From CAZKRL01 sp964555295 (lineage in GTDB: Bacteria; Bacteroidota; Bacteroidia; Flavobacteriales_D; Sanyastnellaceae): DNA of 41,172 nucleotides. The stretch covers positions 1 to 41,172 of the forward strand of contig CAZKRL010000027.1 of the NCBI GenBank assembly GCA_964555295.1, written 5' to 3'. Position 1 is the stretch's first letter; each line of letters begins with the position of its first letter. The translations under genes and the position numbers were made by a program. Positions 1-7,481 of this stretch are shown piece by piece. Below the pieces are notes generated by a model. It did no database searches. It saw nothing but the letters and a program-made list of their open reading frames with translations, and was not told the DNA's origin.

Positions 1-37
1 CCGATCGTCAGGGGCCAGCGACCGATGTTGCATTGGC

Positions 38-115
38 CTTACTCCCTTGGCGGCATTACCCGCCCAGGTTCTAAGGGTATAATCTCAGACCCATAAAAGG
101 TCACCCCTGTGATGG
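38..115 (-). promoter_or_regulatory. TPP riboswitch (THI element), reading leftward
   Basis: Read on the minus strand, this stretch contains the conserved blocks of a thiamine pyrophosphate aptamer in the right order: AGGGGTGACC, then TCTGAGATTATACCC, then AGAACCTG, then GGGTAATGCCGCC and AAGGGAG. These are the P2, pyrimidine-binding (CUGAGA), J-helix and pyrophosphate-binding (GGNUAAUGCC) parts known from the family. A TANNTTTG-type -7 box lies at its 5' side (118-125). The regulated gene is left of the window, so it is presumably a thiamine synthesis or uptake gene. After the aptamer, bases 19-26 can pair with 1-7 and could be the start of an expression-platform hairpin, cut by the window edge. 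An ATG at 34 (minus) opens 11 codons to the edge, which may or may not be a gene start. Confidence 0.9.
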
Positions 116-117
116 GT

Positions 118-125
118 CAAAAGTA
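118..125 (-). promoter_or_regulatory. -7 promoter box before the TPP riboswitch
   Basis: On the minus strand this reads TACTTTTG, a full match to the Bacteroidota -7 consensus TANNTTTG. Transcription starting about six bases downstream would put the RNA 5' end at the first paired bases of the riboswitch, which is the expected arrangement. No good -33 TTTG is seen at the usual 19-base distance. Confidence 0.55.
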
Positions 126-173
126 AGGAGAATCCATATTGCTCCTGGTTTTCAAAAAAGCCAAAATTCCGGG

Positions 174-201
174 AAATAAAAAAGGTCGCTTATGCGACCT
201 T
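174..201 (-). terminator. Rho-independent terminator of tRNA-Gln
   Basis: An 8-bp perfect stem (182-189 with 194-201, loop of four bases) is followed on the minus strand by a U-rich tract (TTTTTTATTT, complement of 172-181 region). It sits directly after the tRNA-Gln gene and before the riboswitch promoter, so it ends the tRNA transcript. Confidence 0.85.
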
Positions 202-205
202 CACG

Positions 206-276
206 TTGCCCGACCTGGATTCGAACCAAGACAAACTGAACCAAAATCAGTTGTACTACCCTTATACTATCGGGCA
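206..276 (-). tRNA. tRNA-Gln (anticodon TTG)
   Basis: The minus strand folds into a cloverleaf: 7-bp acceptor stem TGCCCGA/TCGGGCA, discriminator A, T-arm with GGTTCGAATCC, and anticodon stem ACTGA/TCAGT around the loop TTTTGGT, giving anticodon UUG. CCA is not encoded. The gene has its own consensus promoter (302-332) and terminator (174-201), so it is a single-gene transcription unit. Confidence 0.95.
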
Positions 277-301
277 AAACCTCCGCTCCTTTGAGCGGGT
301 G

Positions 302-332
302 CAAATGTACACATGCAACTCGCATTTGCAAA
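302..332 (-). promoter_or_regulatory. Consensus Bacteroidota promoter of tRNA-Gln
   Basis: On the minus strand the bases read TTTG (332-329), exactly 19 bases, then TACATTTG (309-302). This is a full match to the -33/-7 consensus TTTG-N19-TANNTTTG known for the Bacteroidota primary sigma factor. The start site should fall near 296, about 20 bases before the mature tRNA, and the short leader can form a 6-bp hairpin (283-288 with 293-298). Confidence 0.85.
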
Positions 333-357
333 CGCTGAATTTGGATTGCTCATCAAT

Positions 358-365
358 TACTTTCG
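358..365 (+). promoter_or_regulatory. Possible -7 box of the aldehyde dehydrogenase gene
   Basis: TACTTTCG resembles TANNTTTG with one change and ends four bases before the ATG at 370. The same spacing recurs before several other genes here. There is no clear -33 element at 19 bases, so the call rests on the -7 match and the position alone. Confidence 0.35.
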
Positions 366-369
366 CTCA

Positions 370-1830
370 ATGAAAATGGATATTCATCCGCCTCAAATAC
401 TCAACTTCATCAACGGCGAATTCATGCTTCCAAAATCGGGTGTTTTCATGCCCAATGTTTGTCCCGCCACGGGTGAAATAATGGGCGAGATTCCTGCGTC
501 AACTGCAGATGACGTGGAGCTTGCAGTAAGTGCTGCACAAGCGGCTTATCCCGCTTGGTCAAGTATGTCGTTAAAGGAACGTTCCAAAATTTTGTCACGT
601 ATAGCCGATGAAATAGCCAATCATTTGGATGAGCTGGCTCAAGCTGAGTCATTCGACAACGGTAAGCCGATTTCCTTGGCCAAGTCCATGGACATTCCGA
701 GAGCTGAAGATAACATTCGGTTTTTTGCTCACGCCATTGAGCACTGGAGCTCTGAGTCACATATCAACGGGCAGCAGAGCATCAATTATACCCATCGCAA
801 GCCCATAGGCGTGGTGGCATGTATATCGCCATGGAATCTGCCATTATACCTGTTTACCTGGAAAATTGCTCCTGCACTAGCTACGGGTAATTGTGTGGTG
901 GCAAAACCATCAGAAATCACACCGCTCACCGCTTATCTATTCTGCAAACTTTGTCAAATCGCTGGCTTGCCACCGGGAGTTCTCAATGTTCTGCATGGGA
1001 AAGGGCCGGAGGTTGGAATGCCGCTCGTAGTTCATCCCGGTATAAAGGCCGTCTCTTTTACCGGGGGCACGGCTACCGGCTCAACTATTGCTACAGCAGT
1101 TGCCAGCAAATTCAAAAAAATTTCCCTGGAGTTGGGGGGTAAAAATCCGAATATCATTTTCGCCGACTGTGATTTCGATAAAGCACTAAAGACCACATTG
1201 CGCTCATCATTTGCTAACCAAGGTCAAATATGTCTATGTGGTTCACGTATCTTAATCGAAAAGTCAATCTATCCAAAATTCCGAGATGCGTTTGTAGAAA
1301 AGGCGAAGCAAATGACGGTAGGTGATCCAGCAGATGCGAATACAAAAATGGGAGCACTTGTAAGCGAGGCGCATCTTTCGAAGGTGCTGGGGTACATTGA
1401 TATTGCCAAGGATGAAGGGGGCGAAATATTATGTGGTGGACAACGTGTTTTTCTTCAAGGTCGTTGTGCCGCCGGGTTCTTTTTACCGCCCACCATTATT
1501 GAAGGTCTCGGGCCTCAGTGCCGCACGAATCAGGAAGAAATTTTCGGTCCCGTAGTTACTCTTCAATCATTCGACACTGAGGAAGAGGCGCTTTATCTCG
1601 CGAATGCCACGGGCTACGGATTGGCGTCATCCATCTGGACAAATAACTTATCACGCGCTCACCGAATGTCGGCCCAAATAGAAAGTGGAATAGTGTGGGT
1701 CAATACCTGGCTCAACCGGGATTTACGAACTCCCTTCGGAGGAGTAAAGGGAAGTGGGTTAGGACGTGAAGGTGGCTGGGAAGCGTTACGCTTTTTCACC
1801 GAGCCACAGAATGTCTGTATAGAGATTTGA
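370..1830 (+). CDS. NAD(P)-dependent aldehyde dehydrogenase, 2-hydroxy/aminomuconic semialdehyde type
   Basis: A complete 486-residue aldehyde dehydrogenase. The general-base glutamate lies in ELGGKNP and the nucleophilic cysteine in NQGQICLCGSRI. The ICLCGSR form of the cysteine motif is characteristic of the ALDH8/2-hydroxymuconic and 2-aminomuconic semialdehyde dehydrogenase branch, which acts in kynurenine/tryptophan or catechol meta-cleavage breakdown. The NAD-binding stretches SPWNLPLY, KPSEITPL and FTGGTATG are all present. An upstream in-frame start at 313 is rejected because it lies inside the tRNA-Gln promoter; ATG 370 (or 376) fits the family N terminus. It stands alone, with a terminator after it and no other kynurenine-pathway gene in view, so the substrate is an inference from the motif. 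The enzyme family is certain; the substrate is moderate. Confidence 0.88.
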   Translation: MKMDIHPPQILNFINGEFMLPKSGVFMPNVCPATGEIMGEIPASTADDVELAVSAAQAAYPAWSSMSLKERSKILSRIADEIANHLDELAQAESFDNGKPISLAKSMDIPRAEDNIRFFAHAIEHWSSESHINGQQSINYTHRKPIGVVACISPWNLPLYLFTWKIAPALATGNCVVAKPSEITPLTAYLFCKLCQIAGLPPGVLNVLHGKGPEVGMPLVVHPGIKAVSFTGGTATGSTIATAVASKFKKISLELGGKNPNIIFADCDFDKALKTTLRSSFANQGQICLCGSRILIEKSIYPKFRDAFVEKAKQMTVGDPADANTKMGALVSEAHLSKVLGYIDIAKDEGGEILCGGQRVFLQGRCAAGFFLPPTIIEGLGPQCRTNQEEIFGPVVTLQSFDTEEEALYLANATGYGLASSIWTNNLSRAHRMSAQIESGIVWVNTWLNRDLRTPFGGVKGSGLGREGGWEALRFFTEPQNVCIEI

Positions 1831-1853
1831 TATTAATGTCTCGACTTATTACC

Positions 1854-1879
1854 GTTGGTAAAGAACCAACTGATTTTTT
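1854..1879 (+). terminator. Rho-independent terminator after the aldehyde dehydrogenase
   Basis: A 6-bp stem GTTGGT/ACCAAC with a 5-base loop is followed by TGATTTTTT, 23 bases after the stop codon. The rest of the gap to 2106 holds no gene I can support. Confidence 0.7.
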
Positions 1880-2106
1880 CGTTGAGCCATTTTTCTATCA
1901 TTGAGAAAAATTGCATATCCGATGTTTTAATTTACAACTGAAACAAAAAATTAATCGGAATGTTTCATTTAGCTACCACCGTTATTTGAAGATTTGTTAA
2001 CATGGGTATGGTGAACACATAACACATCATTACAAAACACTAGCAGATATCACGTCAACCATCGTGGCACTGCTATAGCGCCACCTCCAGTTATACAACT
2101 TTACTG

Positions 2107-5100
2107 CTATTTCTTGACTGTAGGATCAATCCCTTTTGCCTGCATAGCCTTTAGCAGCGAGTCTTGAGAGCGGCGTTTCCTTTTCATCTCCTCTTCTCGC
2201 TTGAGGTATTCTTCGTAGGATGTAATACCAAAAGCCACAACTTGACCAGCTACAACCTCAGCAAGCGGGCCGACCTCCGGATTTTCTGGTAGATTTTTCT
2301 TGGCGAGTGATGTGATACGATCACTGATGGTAACGCGCATCGTGGTTTCCTTTGTCAGCGACTCCTGGAATTTCTCACTTAAACTGTTGTAATAATCTAT
2401 GCTTTGGTTATTGAGCTCAACCATTCGCTTAGATAAATTCCATGCGGTTTCATTATCCTTCGCATCATACAAGAGCTCAATTAACGTCCACATGATCTGC
2501 GGTTGCTCATAGGGCACATTGCTCTCTGGCATCACATCCAGGCATTTGTGAAGCACTTGTCGCGCACTGTCCATTTTATTTTCTGCAATCAGTTGCTCTG
2601 CAAGATGTCCGAATTGCAAGCGCAAATTCGTTGTCATTCTGCGATTGTTCTCATCCATGTAAATGGGCTCCTTATCCATGTTGCCCCATTCGAATTTTGA
2701 CATCATGTTTTCGAACATAATATCAGCGGCAACACCTCCATCAATATTCGGGTTCGGATTTTTCGCATGCAGAATAGGGGTTAATCGATAGGCGAGACCT
2801 TCGAGTTGAAAATATCTCTCAAGGCCCATATAGGCGTCTCCACCCGTAGTAACAGCAAAGTATACCGGGCGATCCCAATCCATATTATTGAGCAGATCTA
2901 ACACCGCGAAGTTGGCCTTGGTAATGTAGTTTTTGTTTTCTCCGAGCGACCACTCTATTCGGTTCACCAGTGAATCTCCCTCGTTTAAGTATTGTCTGAA
3001 TTTCTCAGCATCCGCATTATCAACGCTTACACTCAATTTGTAGGATGGAATATATGGGATTTTATTCTTACCGTTGTCAATGCGTTTGGTATCGTCAAGT
3101 GCCACCGCCATCGCTTCTGATAACGGCATGAATCCCTTGGTTTCGTTTTTGGGATCAACGAACAACACGTCTCTTGTTCCCTGCCGGTATTTGGATTCCG
3201 GCATCTTTACAGGCACTGGCTCACTGAGATAAGCCTTGCGCTTCATTTGATCAATGTACCAATCAGTATTGAGAAGAGAAAGGTTCATAATACGCACATC
3301 GGTCCTGATTCCTTCCACTTCTTGAGCATACCATAGGGGAAATGTATCGTTATCGCCATTGGTGAAAAGAATTGCATTGGGCTGAAGGGACTGTAAATAA
3401 TTGATGGCCATGGCCAGACCGGTTTTGCGACCAGCTCTGCTATGGTCGTCCCAGTTTTGGTCGGCGAGTAAATAGGTAGACGGTAAGCACAATATGATTG
3501 CTACCGCGGCTTTGGCAACATCAGGTTGTGTTTTCACAAGATACATTGCCCCAATCATTGCAAGGCCAATAGCGGTGATGATGAGCATCGAGAGACCGGT
3601 CGTAGAGCCATCGCCAGCAATGATATTGGCGGCGTATACCGCGCCGGAAGCGCACCCCGCTATTACAGCAATTCTTGTCACTTGTTGAGTGGTTAATTCT
3701 GAGGCCATACGATACAAAGCCACAACAGAAAGTCCTACCCAAATGAAAAATGCGTAGAATGATCCGGCAAATGCGTAATCCCTTTCACGCGGTTGCTGTG
3801 GCGTTTGATTCAGATAGATAACGATCGCAATTCCCGTAAGTATGAATAGCAACATCACTACCGTAAAGTCTTTTGGTCGACGAACCAACTGATAAATCAA
3901 GCCGATAAGCGCCAAAACAAGTGGAATGAAGTAGTAGGTATTACACCCCTTGTTATTACGTTCAATCTCAGGAAGATTTGAGCGACTTCCCACACGAGGT
4001 TCATCTACTGCCGAGATGCCACTAATCCAGTTGCCCTCGGTGTATTCTCCGTGCCCCTGGCGGTCATTCTGCCGACCGGTTACATTCCACATCAGATATC
4101 GCCAGTACATATGTCCAATCTGGAATGAAGTAAAATATCGAAACTCTTCAGCTACACTGGGGATCATTTTCTCCCTCATACGGTCAATACTCTTCATAAG
4201 ACCTTTAGGGTTTTGGTCTTCATACCCCTGAGGCATACGACCGGCTTGAGAATAATAACTCAAGGCCTGCTCATTTTCCTTAATTGTTGCCTCAGTATTC
4301 TGCACTTTCTCTTTCCCTCTCGGTTCATTCCAGTCTTGGTAATTACTCCAACTCTTATAATCTGGTACGTGATTGCCTTGATTGCTGTGCATGCGTGGGA
4401 AATAACCGCTGAATTCTTTTCGGTAATTGGGAACAGATCCCTTCTTCTCACCGCTCTCAATGTACTCTTCTTTCAAAGTCAAATTCTCACCCGGGTGTGC
4501 ACTGATATATTCCTCAGCAAGAAACCTTTCTCTGGCCGACAAAACCAAAGTCTCCTTCTTGTTAACTTCCCTAACACTGTATGACTTTACCCAAACATCA
4601 GATCCATCTTTATAGGGGTCGCCCATATCCAGTGGTGTGTTGAAGTACTGACCAAAAACCAAGGGACGATCGCCATACTGTTCGCGATTCAAATAAGAAA
4701 GCAAGGCAAACAAATTCTCCGGATTGTTCTCGTCCATTGGTGGATTAGCGTTGGAACGAATGATTACCGTAGCAAAAGTGGTATAGCCCAATATAGCCAT
4801 AGTTATTCCGAGAATCAGAGTGTTCAACATCACCATTTTAAACCGATGCGTAATCATGAGGCCCACGGCGATGAAAGCGGCAACTAAAAGTAAATACACG
4901 ATAGCTCCAAAATTGAACGGCATCTCCATTGTGTTGACGAAAAACAATTCAAAAAGGCCCGCAAACTTCACGAAGTAGATGATGATTCCCGAATTGATCA
5001 GGAAAAGTAAAAGCAAAGAAACCAGTCCGGTTTTTAATAAACCCTCCCAACTAAATTCATACCTCTTGAAATAATACACCAAGGAAATCGCTGGTATGGC

Positions 5101-5682
5101 AAGCAAATTCAATAAGTGAACACCGATCGATAAACCCATAAGGTATGCTATGAGCACGATCCAGCGCAGTTCGCCGCCTTCATCAACCACCGACTCCCAC
5201 TTCAATATGGCCCAAAACACTATTGCGGTAAACAGAGACGACATCGCATACACCTCTGCTTCAACAGCAGAGAACCAGAAAGTGTCGGAGAAGGTATAAC
5301 CCACAGCACCGATCAAACCGCTCCCAAGAACCGCCCATGTTTGACCGGAGGTAAGAGAATTTCTGTCGGTACTGAAAAATTTCAGCGCCATGTGTGTGAT
5401 AGACCAGAATAGGAAAACAATGGTCAGTCCGGAACATAGTGCAGAGAGAAAGTTGATCATGACCGGAACCATCGGCGGATCCACAAAAGCAGAGAACACA
5501 CGACCAATCAGCATGAACAAGGGGGCCCCAGGCGGGTGACCGACTTCGAGCTTATGTACCGACGAAATGAATTCCCCACAGTCCCAAAAAGGCATGGTGG
5601 GTTCAAGAGTAAGTGTATATACAACCGTAGCAAGAATACCCGTTGCCCATCCGAGAAGTATATTGAGTTTATTGAAATTCAT
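2107..5682 (-). CDS. DUF2723 polytopic membrane glycosyltransferase (GT117/TMEM260-like)
   Basis: A 1191-residue integral membrane protein. The N terminus carries the DUF2723 signature: EPTMPFWDCGEF (Asp34, Glu37) followed by VGHPPGAPLF. The acidic pair lies in the first extracytoplasmic loop, as in GT-C glycosyltransferases. Roughly a dozen hydrophobic segments follow up to about residue 770, interrupted near 340-590 by a soluble loop. The last 400 residues are soluble, with an FTNGDNDTFPLWYAQE segment and a helical, TPR-like end. The family's human member TMEM260 is a protein O-mannosyltransferase, and bacterial members are classed as GT117, so transfer of a lipid-linked sugar to protein or another envelope acceptor is the likely role; the acceptor here is unknown. 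The start is ATG 5682; the TTG four codons upstream is less likely. It is divergent from the oxygenase gene at 5869. Confidence 0.88.
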   Translation of the reverse strand: MNFNKLNILLGWATGILATVVYTLTLEPTMPFWDCGEFISSVHKLEVGHPPGAPLFMLIGRVFSAFVDPPMVPVMINFLSALCSGLTIVFLFWSITHMALKFFSTDRNSLTSGQTWAVLGSGLIGAVGYTFSDTFWFSAVEAEVYAMSSLFTAIVFWAILKWESVVDEGGELRWIVLIAYLMGLSIGVHLLNLLAIPAISLVYYFKRYEFSWEGLLKTGLVSLLLLFLINSGIIIYFVKFAGLFELFFVNTMEMPFNFGAIVYLLLVAAFIAVGLMITHRFKMVMLNTLILGITMAILGYTTFATVIIRSNANPPMDENNPENLFALLSYLNREQYGDRPLVFGQYFNTPLDMGDPYKDGSDVWVKSYSVREVNKKETLVLSARERFLAEEYISAHPGENLTLKEEYIESGEKKGSVPNYRKEFSGYFPRMHSNQGNHVPDYKSWSNYQDWNEPRGKEKVQNTEATIKENEQALSYYSQAGRMPQGYEDQNPKGLMKSIDRMREKMIPSVAEEFRYFTSFQIGHMYWRYLMWNVTGRQNDRQGHGEYTEGNWISGISAVDEPRVGSRSNLPEIERNNKGCNTYYFIPLVLALIGLIYQLVRRPKDFTVVMLLFILTGIAIVIYLNQTPQQPRERDYAFAGSFYAFFIWVGLSVVALYRMASELTTQQVTRIAVIAGCASGAVYAANIIAGDGSTTGLSMLIITAIGLAMIGAMYLVKTQPDVAKAAVAIILCLPSTYLLADQNWDDHSRAGRKTGLAMAINYLQSLQPNAILFTNGDNDTFPLWYAQEVEGIRTDVRIMNLSLLNTDWYIDQMKRKAYLSEPVPVKMPESKYRQGTRDVLFVDPKNETKGFMPLSEAMAVALDDTKRIDNGKNKIPYIPSYKLSVSVDNADAEKFRQYLNEGDSLVNRIEWSLGENKNYITKANFAVLDLLNNMDWDRPVYFAVTTGGDAYMGLERYFQLEGLAYRLTPILHAKNPNPNIDGGVAADIMFENMMSKFEWGNMDKEPIYMDENNRRMTTNLRLQFGHLAEQLIAENKMDSARQVLHKCLDVMPESNVPYEQPQIMWTLIELLYDAKDNETAWNLSKRMVELNNQSIDYYNSLSEKFQESLTKETTMRVTISDRITSLAKKNLPENPEVGPLAEVVAGQVVAFGITSYEEYLKREEEMKRKRRSQDSLLKAMQAKGIDPTVKK

Positions 5683-5816
5683 CTGCTCTAACAATTAAGG
5701 TGTGCGAATTTAATAAGAGATATCAGAGCCATGTGCATATGATCTTAATGTGATAAGCACCAGGAGGATTTAGTGCTGTTAGTTTGTTCTGCCCAATCGT
5801 TTTGAACCAACGACGT

Positions 5817-5830
5817 CAACATGCATGTTG
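5817..5830. promoter_or_regulatory. Perfect 14-bp palindrome in a divergent promoter region
   Basis: CAACATGCATGTTG is its own reverse complement and lies in the 186-base gap between the DUF2723 gene (minus) and the oxygenase gene (plus). Extending by two bases each side keeps partial symmetry. Such a site could be an operator for a dimeric regulator acting on either or both genes. No regulator gene is adjacent, and chance cannot be excluded. Confidence 0.3.
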
Positions 5831-5868
5831 GCTGTAAGTTGCTAACTTGCGCGCAATCTTAATTTACT

Positions 5869-6702
5869 ATGGATTTTTTCAAACGACCTATTGATGAAAT
5901 GCCTGCGCTGGGTAGCGAACAACACGCGGGGTATAGCGGCGCGGCTCCCTTTCCTCATATCGTAATGGATGATTTTTTCAACCCTGAGGATTTGCGAAAG
6001 ATGTGTGCTGAATTTCCTGAACTAGAAAAAGAGAGCGGCGACATCAACTATGTCAACCCGAATGAGAATAAGTTTGCTTCAAAAGGTGAGGGCCGACTCG
6101 GGCCCAATACTCGTCGACTGGTACATCTGCTCAATTCTCAACCGTTTTTGGAATACCTCCAAAACCTCACCGGTATTAAGGAAACACTGGTGCCCGACCC
6201 TTATCTTGAGGGTGGCGGCTACCATCAAATCAAGCCTGGCGGATTTTTGAAAGTGCATGTTGATTTTCATAAGCATCGTTCAATGAATCTCGATCGCAGA
6301 ATCAATGTGTTGGTATATCTCAATGAGAACTGGGACGAATCCTATGGAGGTCACTTCGAACTATGGGAGCGAGACATGAGCAAGTGTGCGGTTCGCATCG
6401 CGCCGCTATTCAATCGTATGGCCATTTTTTCTACTACTGATTATTCGTGGCATGGCCATCCAGACGCGCTGACCTGTCCGCCCGATCGCTCGCGACGTTC
6501 GCTCGCGTTGTACTATTACACAAATGGTCGGCCGGCTCATGAAATCAGCGCTGAAAACCGCACGAGGATTACCACAACATTTACAGCACGCGAGGGAATT
6601 GATGGTGCTGAAATGAAGCGATACAATGGATTGGTCAACTTTGCTAATGACGTACTTCCGCCATTCGCAGTTCGGTGGATCAAGAAATTCAAAAAAGGTT
6701 GA
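5869..6702 (+). CDS. 2-oxoglutarate/Fe(II)-dependent oxygenase, prolyl 4-hydroxylase-like
   Basis: A 277-residue protein with the double-stranded beta-helix oxygenase core of the prolyl 4-hydroxylase/2OG-FeII_Oxy_3 family. The iron-binding His-x-Asp is seen as KVHVDFH (His130, Asp132). The distal histidine lies in DYSWHGHPD (His195 or His197), and the arginine for 2-oxoglutarate is in SRRSLALYYYTNG. LNENWDESYGGHFELW is the typical strand before the distal histidine. There is no signal peptide or membrane segment, so it acts in the cytoplasm. Relatives hydroxylate proline in proteins, free amino acids or carbohydrate-linked substrates; the substrate cannot be read from the sequence. Its stop overlaps the next gene's start (TGATG), so it is probably made together with the methyltransferase at 6702. 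Confidence 0.87.
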   Translation: MDFFKRPIDEMPALGSEQHAGYSGAAPFPHIVMDDFFNPEDLRKMCAEFPELEKESGDINYVNPNENKFASKGEGRLGPNTRRLVHLLNSQPFLEYLQNLTGIKETLVPDPYLEGGGYHQIKPGGFLKVHVDFHKHRSMNLDRRINVLVYLNENWDESYGGHFELWERDMSKCAVRIAPLFNRMAIFSTTDYSWHGHPDALTCPPDRSRRSLALYYYTNGRPAHEISAENRTRITTTFTAREGIDGAEMKRYNGLVNFANDVLPPFAVRWIKKFKKG

Positions 6703-7481
6703 TGAGAACGCGATACCCTCACGGACTTAAGATTGAACATCTTACGGAGTACACCGCATACCCTGTACACATGGAGCGCATGAACTGGCTCATGAATAAT
6801 ATCCTGCGTGAACGCGGCGAAGGCGTGGTAAAAATTCTCGACGTGGGATGTGGTACCGGCAACATCACCATTCCCTTAGGAATGATACCCAATTCAGAGG
6901 TCGTAGGTATTGACATGTATCAGCCCAATATTGATTTGGTCAATCAGCGCAACACATTGCCCAACGTGCGTGTGCAATTTTCACGTCTCGGTGATTTTGA
7001 CGTAAGTGATTTTGATTTCATCATTTTTACTGAAGTGCTAGAGCACATTCCCGGATACGGCGAAATATTAGATGATCTGAGTAAACGAATGAAATCATCG
7101 GCGAAGATTTTGGTTACGATTCCCAACGGCTGGGGACCTTTTGAATGGGCAATGACGCCGCTGTATTTCATGCGGAGGATTGGTCTTAATGGTTTTATCG
7201 GGAAAATCAAAAAACTCTTGGGCAAGAAAGAGCCCTATGCTCTCAATCAAGAAATTGACCCGCATGTAAACTTTTTTACATTCTCCAGAATCAAAGAAGA
7301 TTGTCGCAAGTATGGATTAAAGCTGGAGTCTTTCGATCGCGCCTTTGTGTTTTCACCAATACTCGAAACGTATACGCCATTTATTTCACTAAAATCTATT
7401 GCATATCGCGACAATCAGTTAGCACAAGTACTGCCGAAATTCCTTGCGAGCGGCTGGTACTATCAAATGGGAAAACTTTGA
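6702..7481 (+). CDS. Class I SAM-dependent methyltransferase
   Basis: A 259-residue methyltransferase. Motif I is KILDVGCGTGNITIPLG, the acidic end of strand 2 is VVGIDMYQPN, and the post-motif region reads FIIFTEVLEHIPGYGEIL, followed by ILVTIPNGWGPFEW. This is a Methyltransf_11/UbiG-type fold; the VLEHI pattern is common in sugar or small-molecule methyltransferases. The ATG at 6702 overlaps the oxygenase stop by one base, the usual sign of translational coupling; a GTG in the same frame at 6675 lies inside the oxygenase gene and is less likely. The natural substrate is unknown. The pairing with an oxygenase suggests a two-step modification such as hydroxylation then O-methylation, which is inference. 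It meets the M61 peptidase gene tail to tail with no base between the stop codons. Confidence 0.85.
   Translation: MRTRYPHGLKIEHLTEYTAYPVHMERMNWLMNNILRERGEGVVKILDVGCGTGNITIPLGMIPNSEVVGIDMYQPNIDLVNQRNTLPNVRVQFSRLGDFDVSDFDFIIFTEVLEHIPGYGEILDDLSKRMKSSAKILVTIPNGWGPFEWAMTPLYFMRRIGLNGFIGKIKKLLGKKEPYALNQEIDPHVNFFTFSRIKEDCRKYGLKLESFDRAFVFSPILETYTPFISLKSIAYRDNQLAQVLPKFLASGWYYQMGKL

Noticed and set aside
1..34. Short minus-strand frame from an ATG at 34
   Set aside because: Only 11 codons are visible before the edge, too few to call; noted with the riboswitch.
313..369. Longer N terminus for the aldehyde dehydrogenase
   Set aside because: It lies within the tRNA-Gln promoter on the other strand, and the extra residues are unlike the family; ATG 370 fits better.
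1888..1912. A/T-rich inverted repeat (TTTTTCT...AGAAAAA) as a second terminator
   Set aside because: The stem is all weak pairs and a better terminator lies at 1854-1879.
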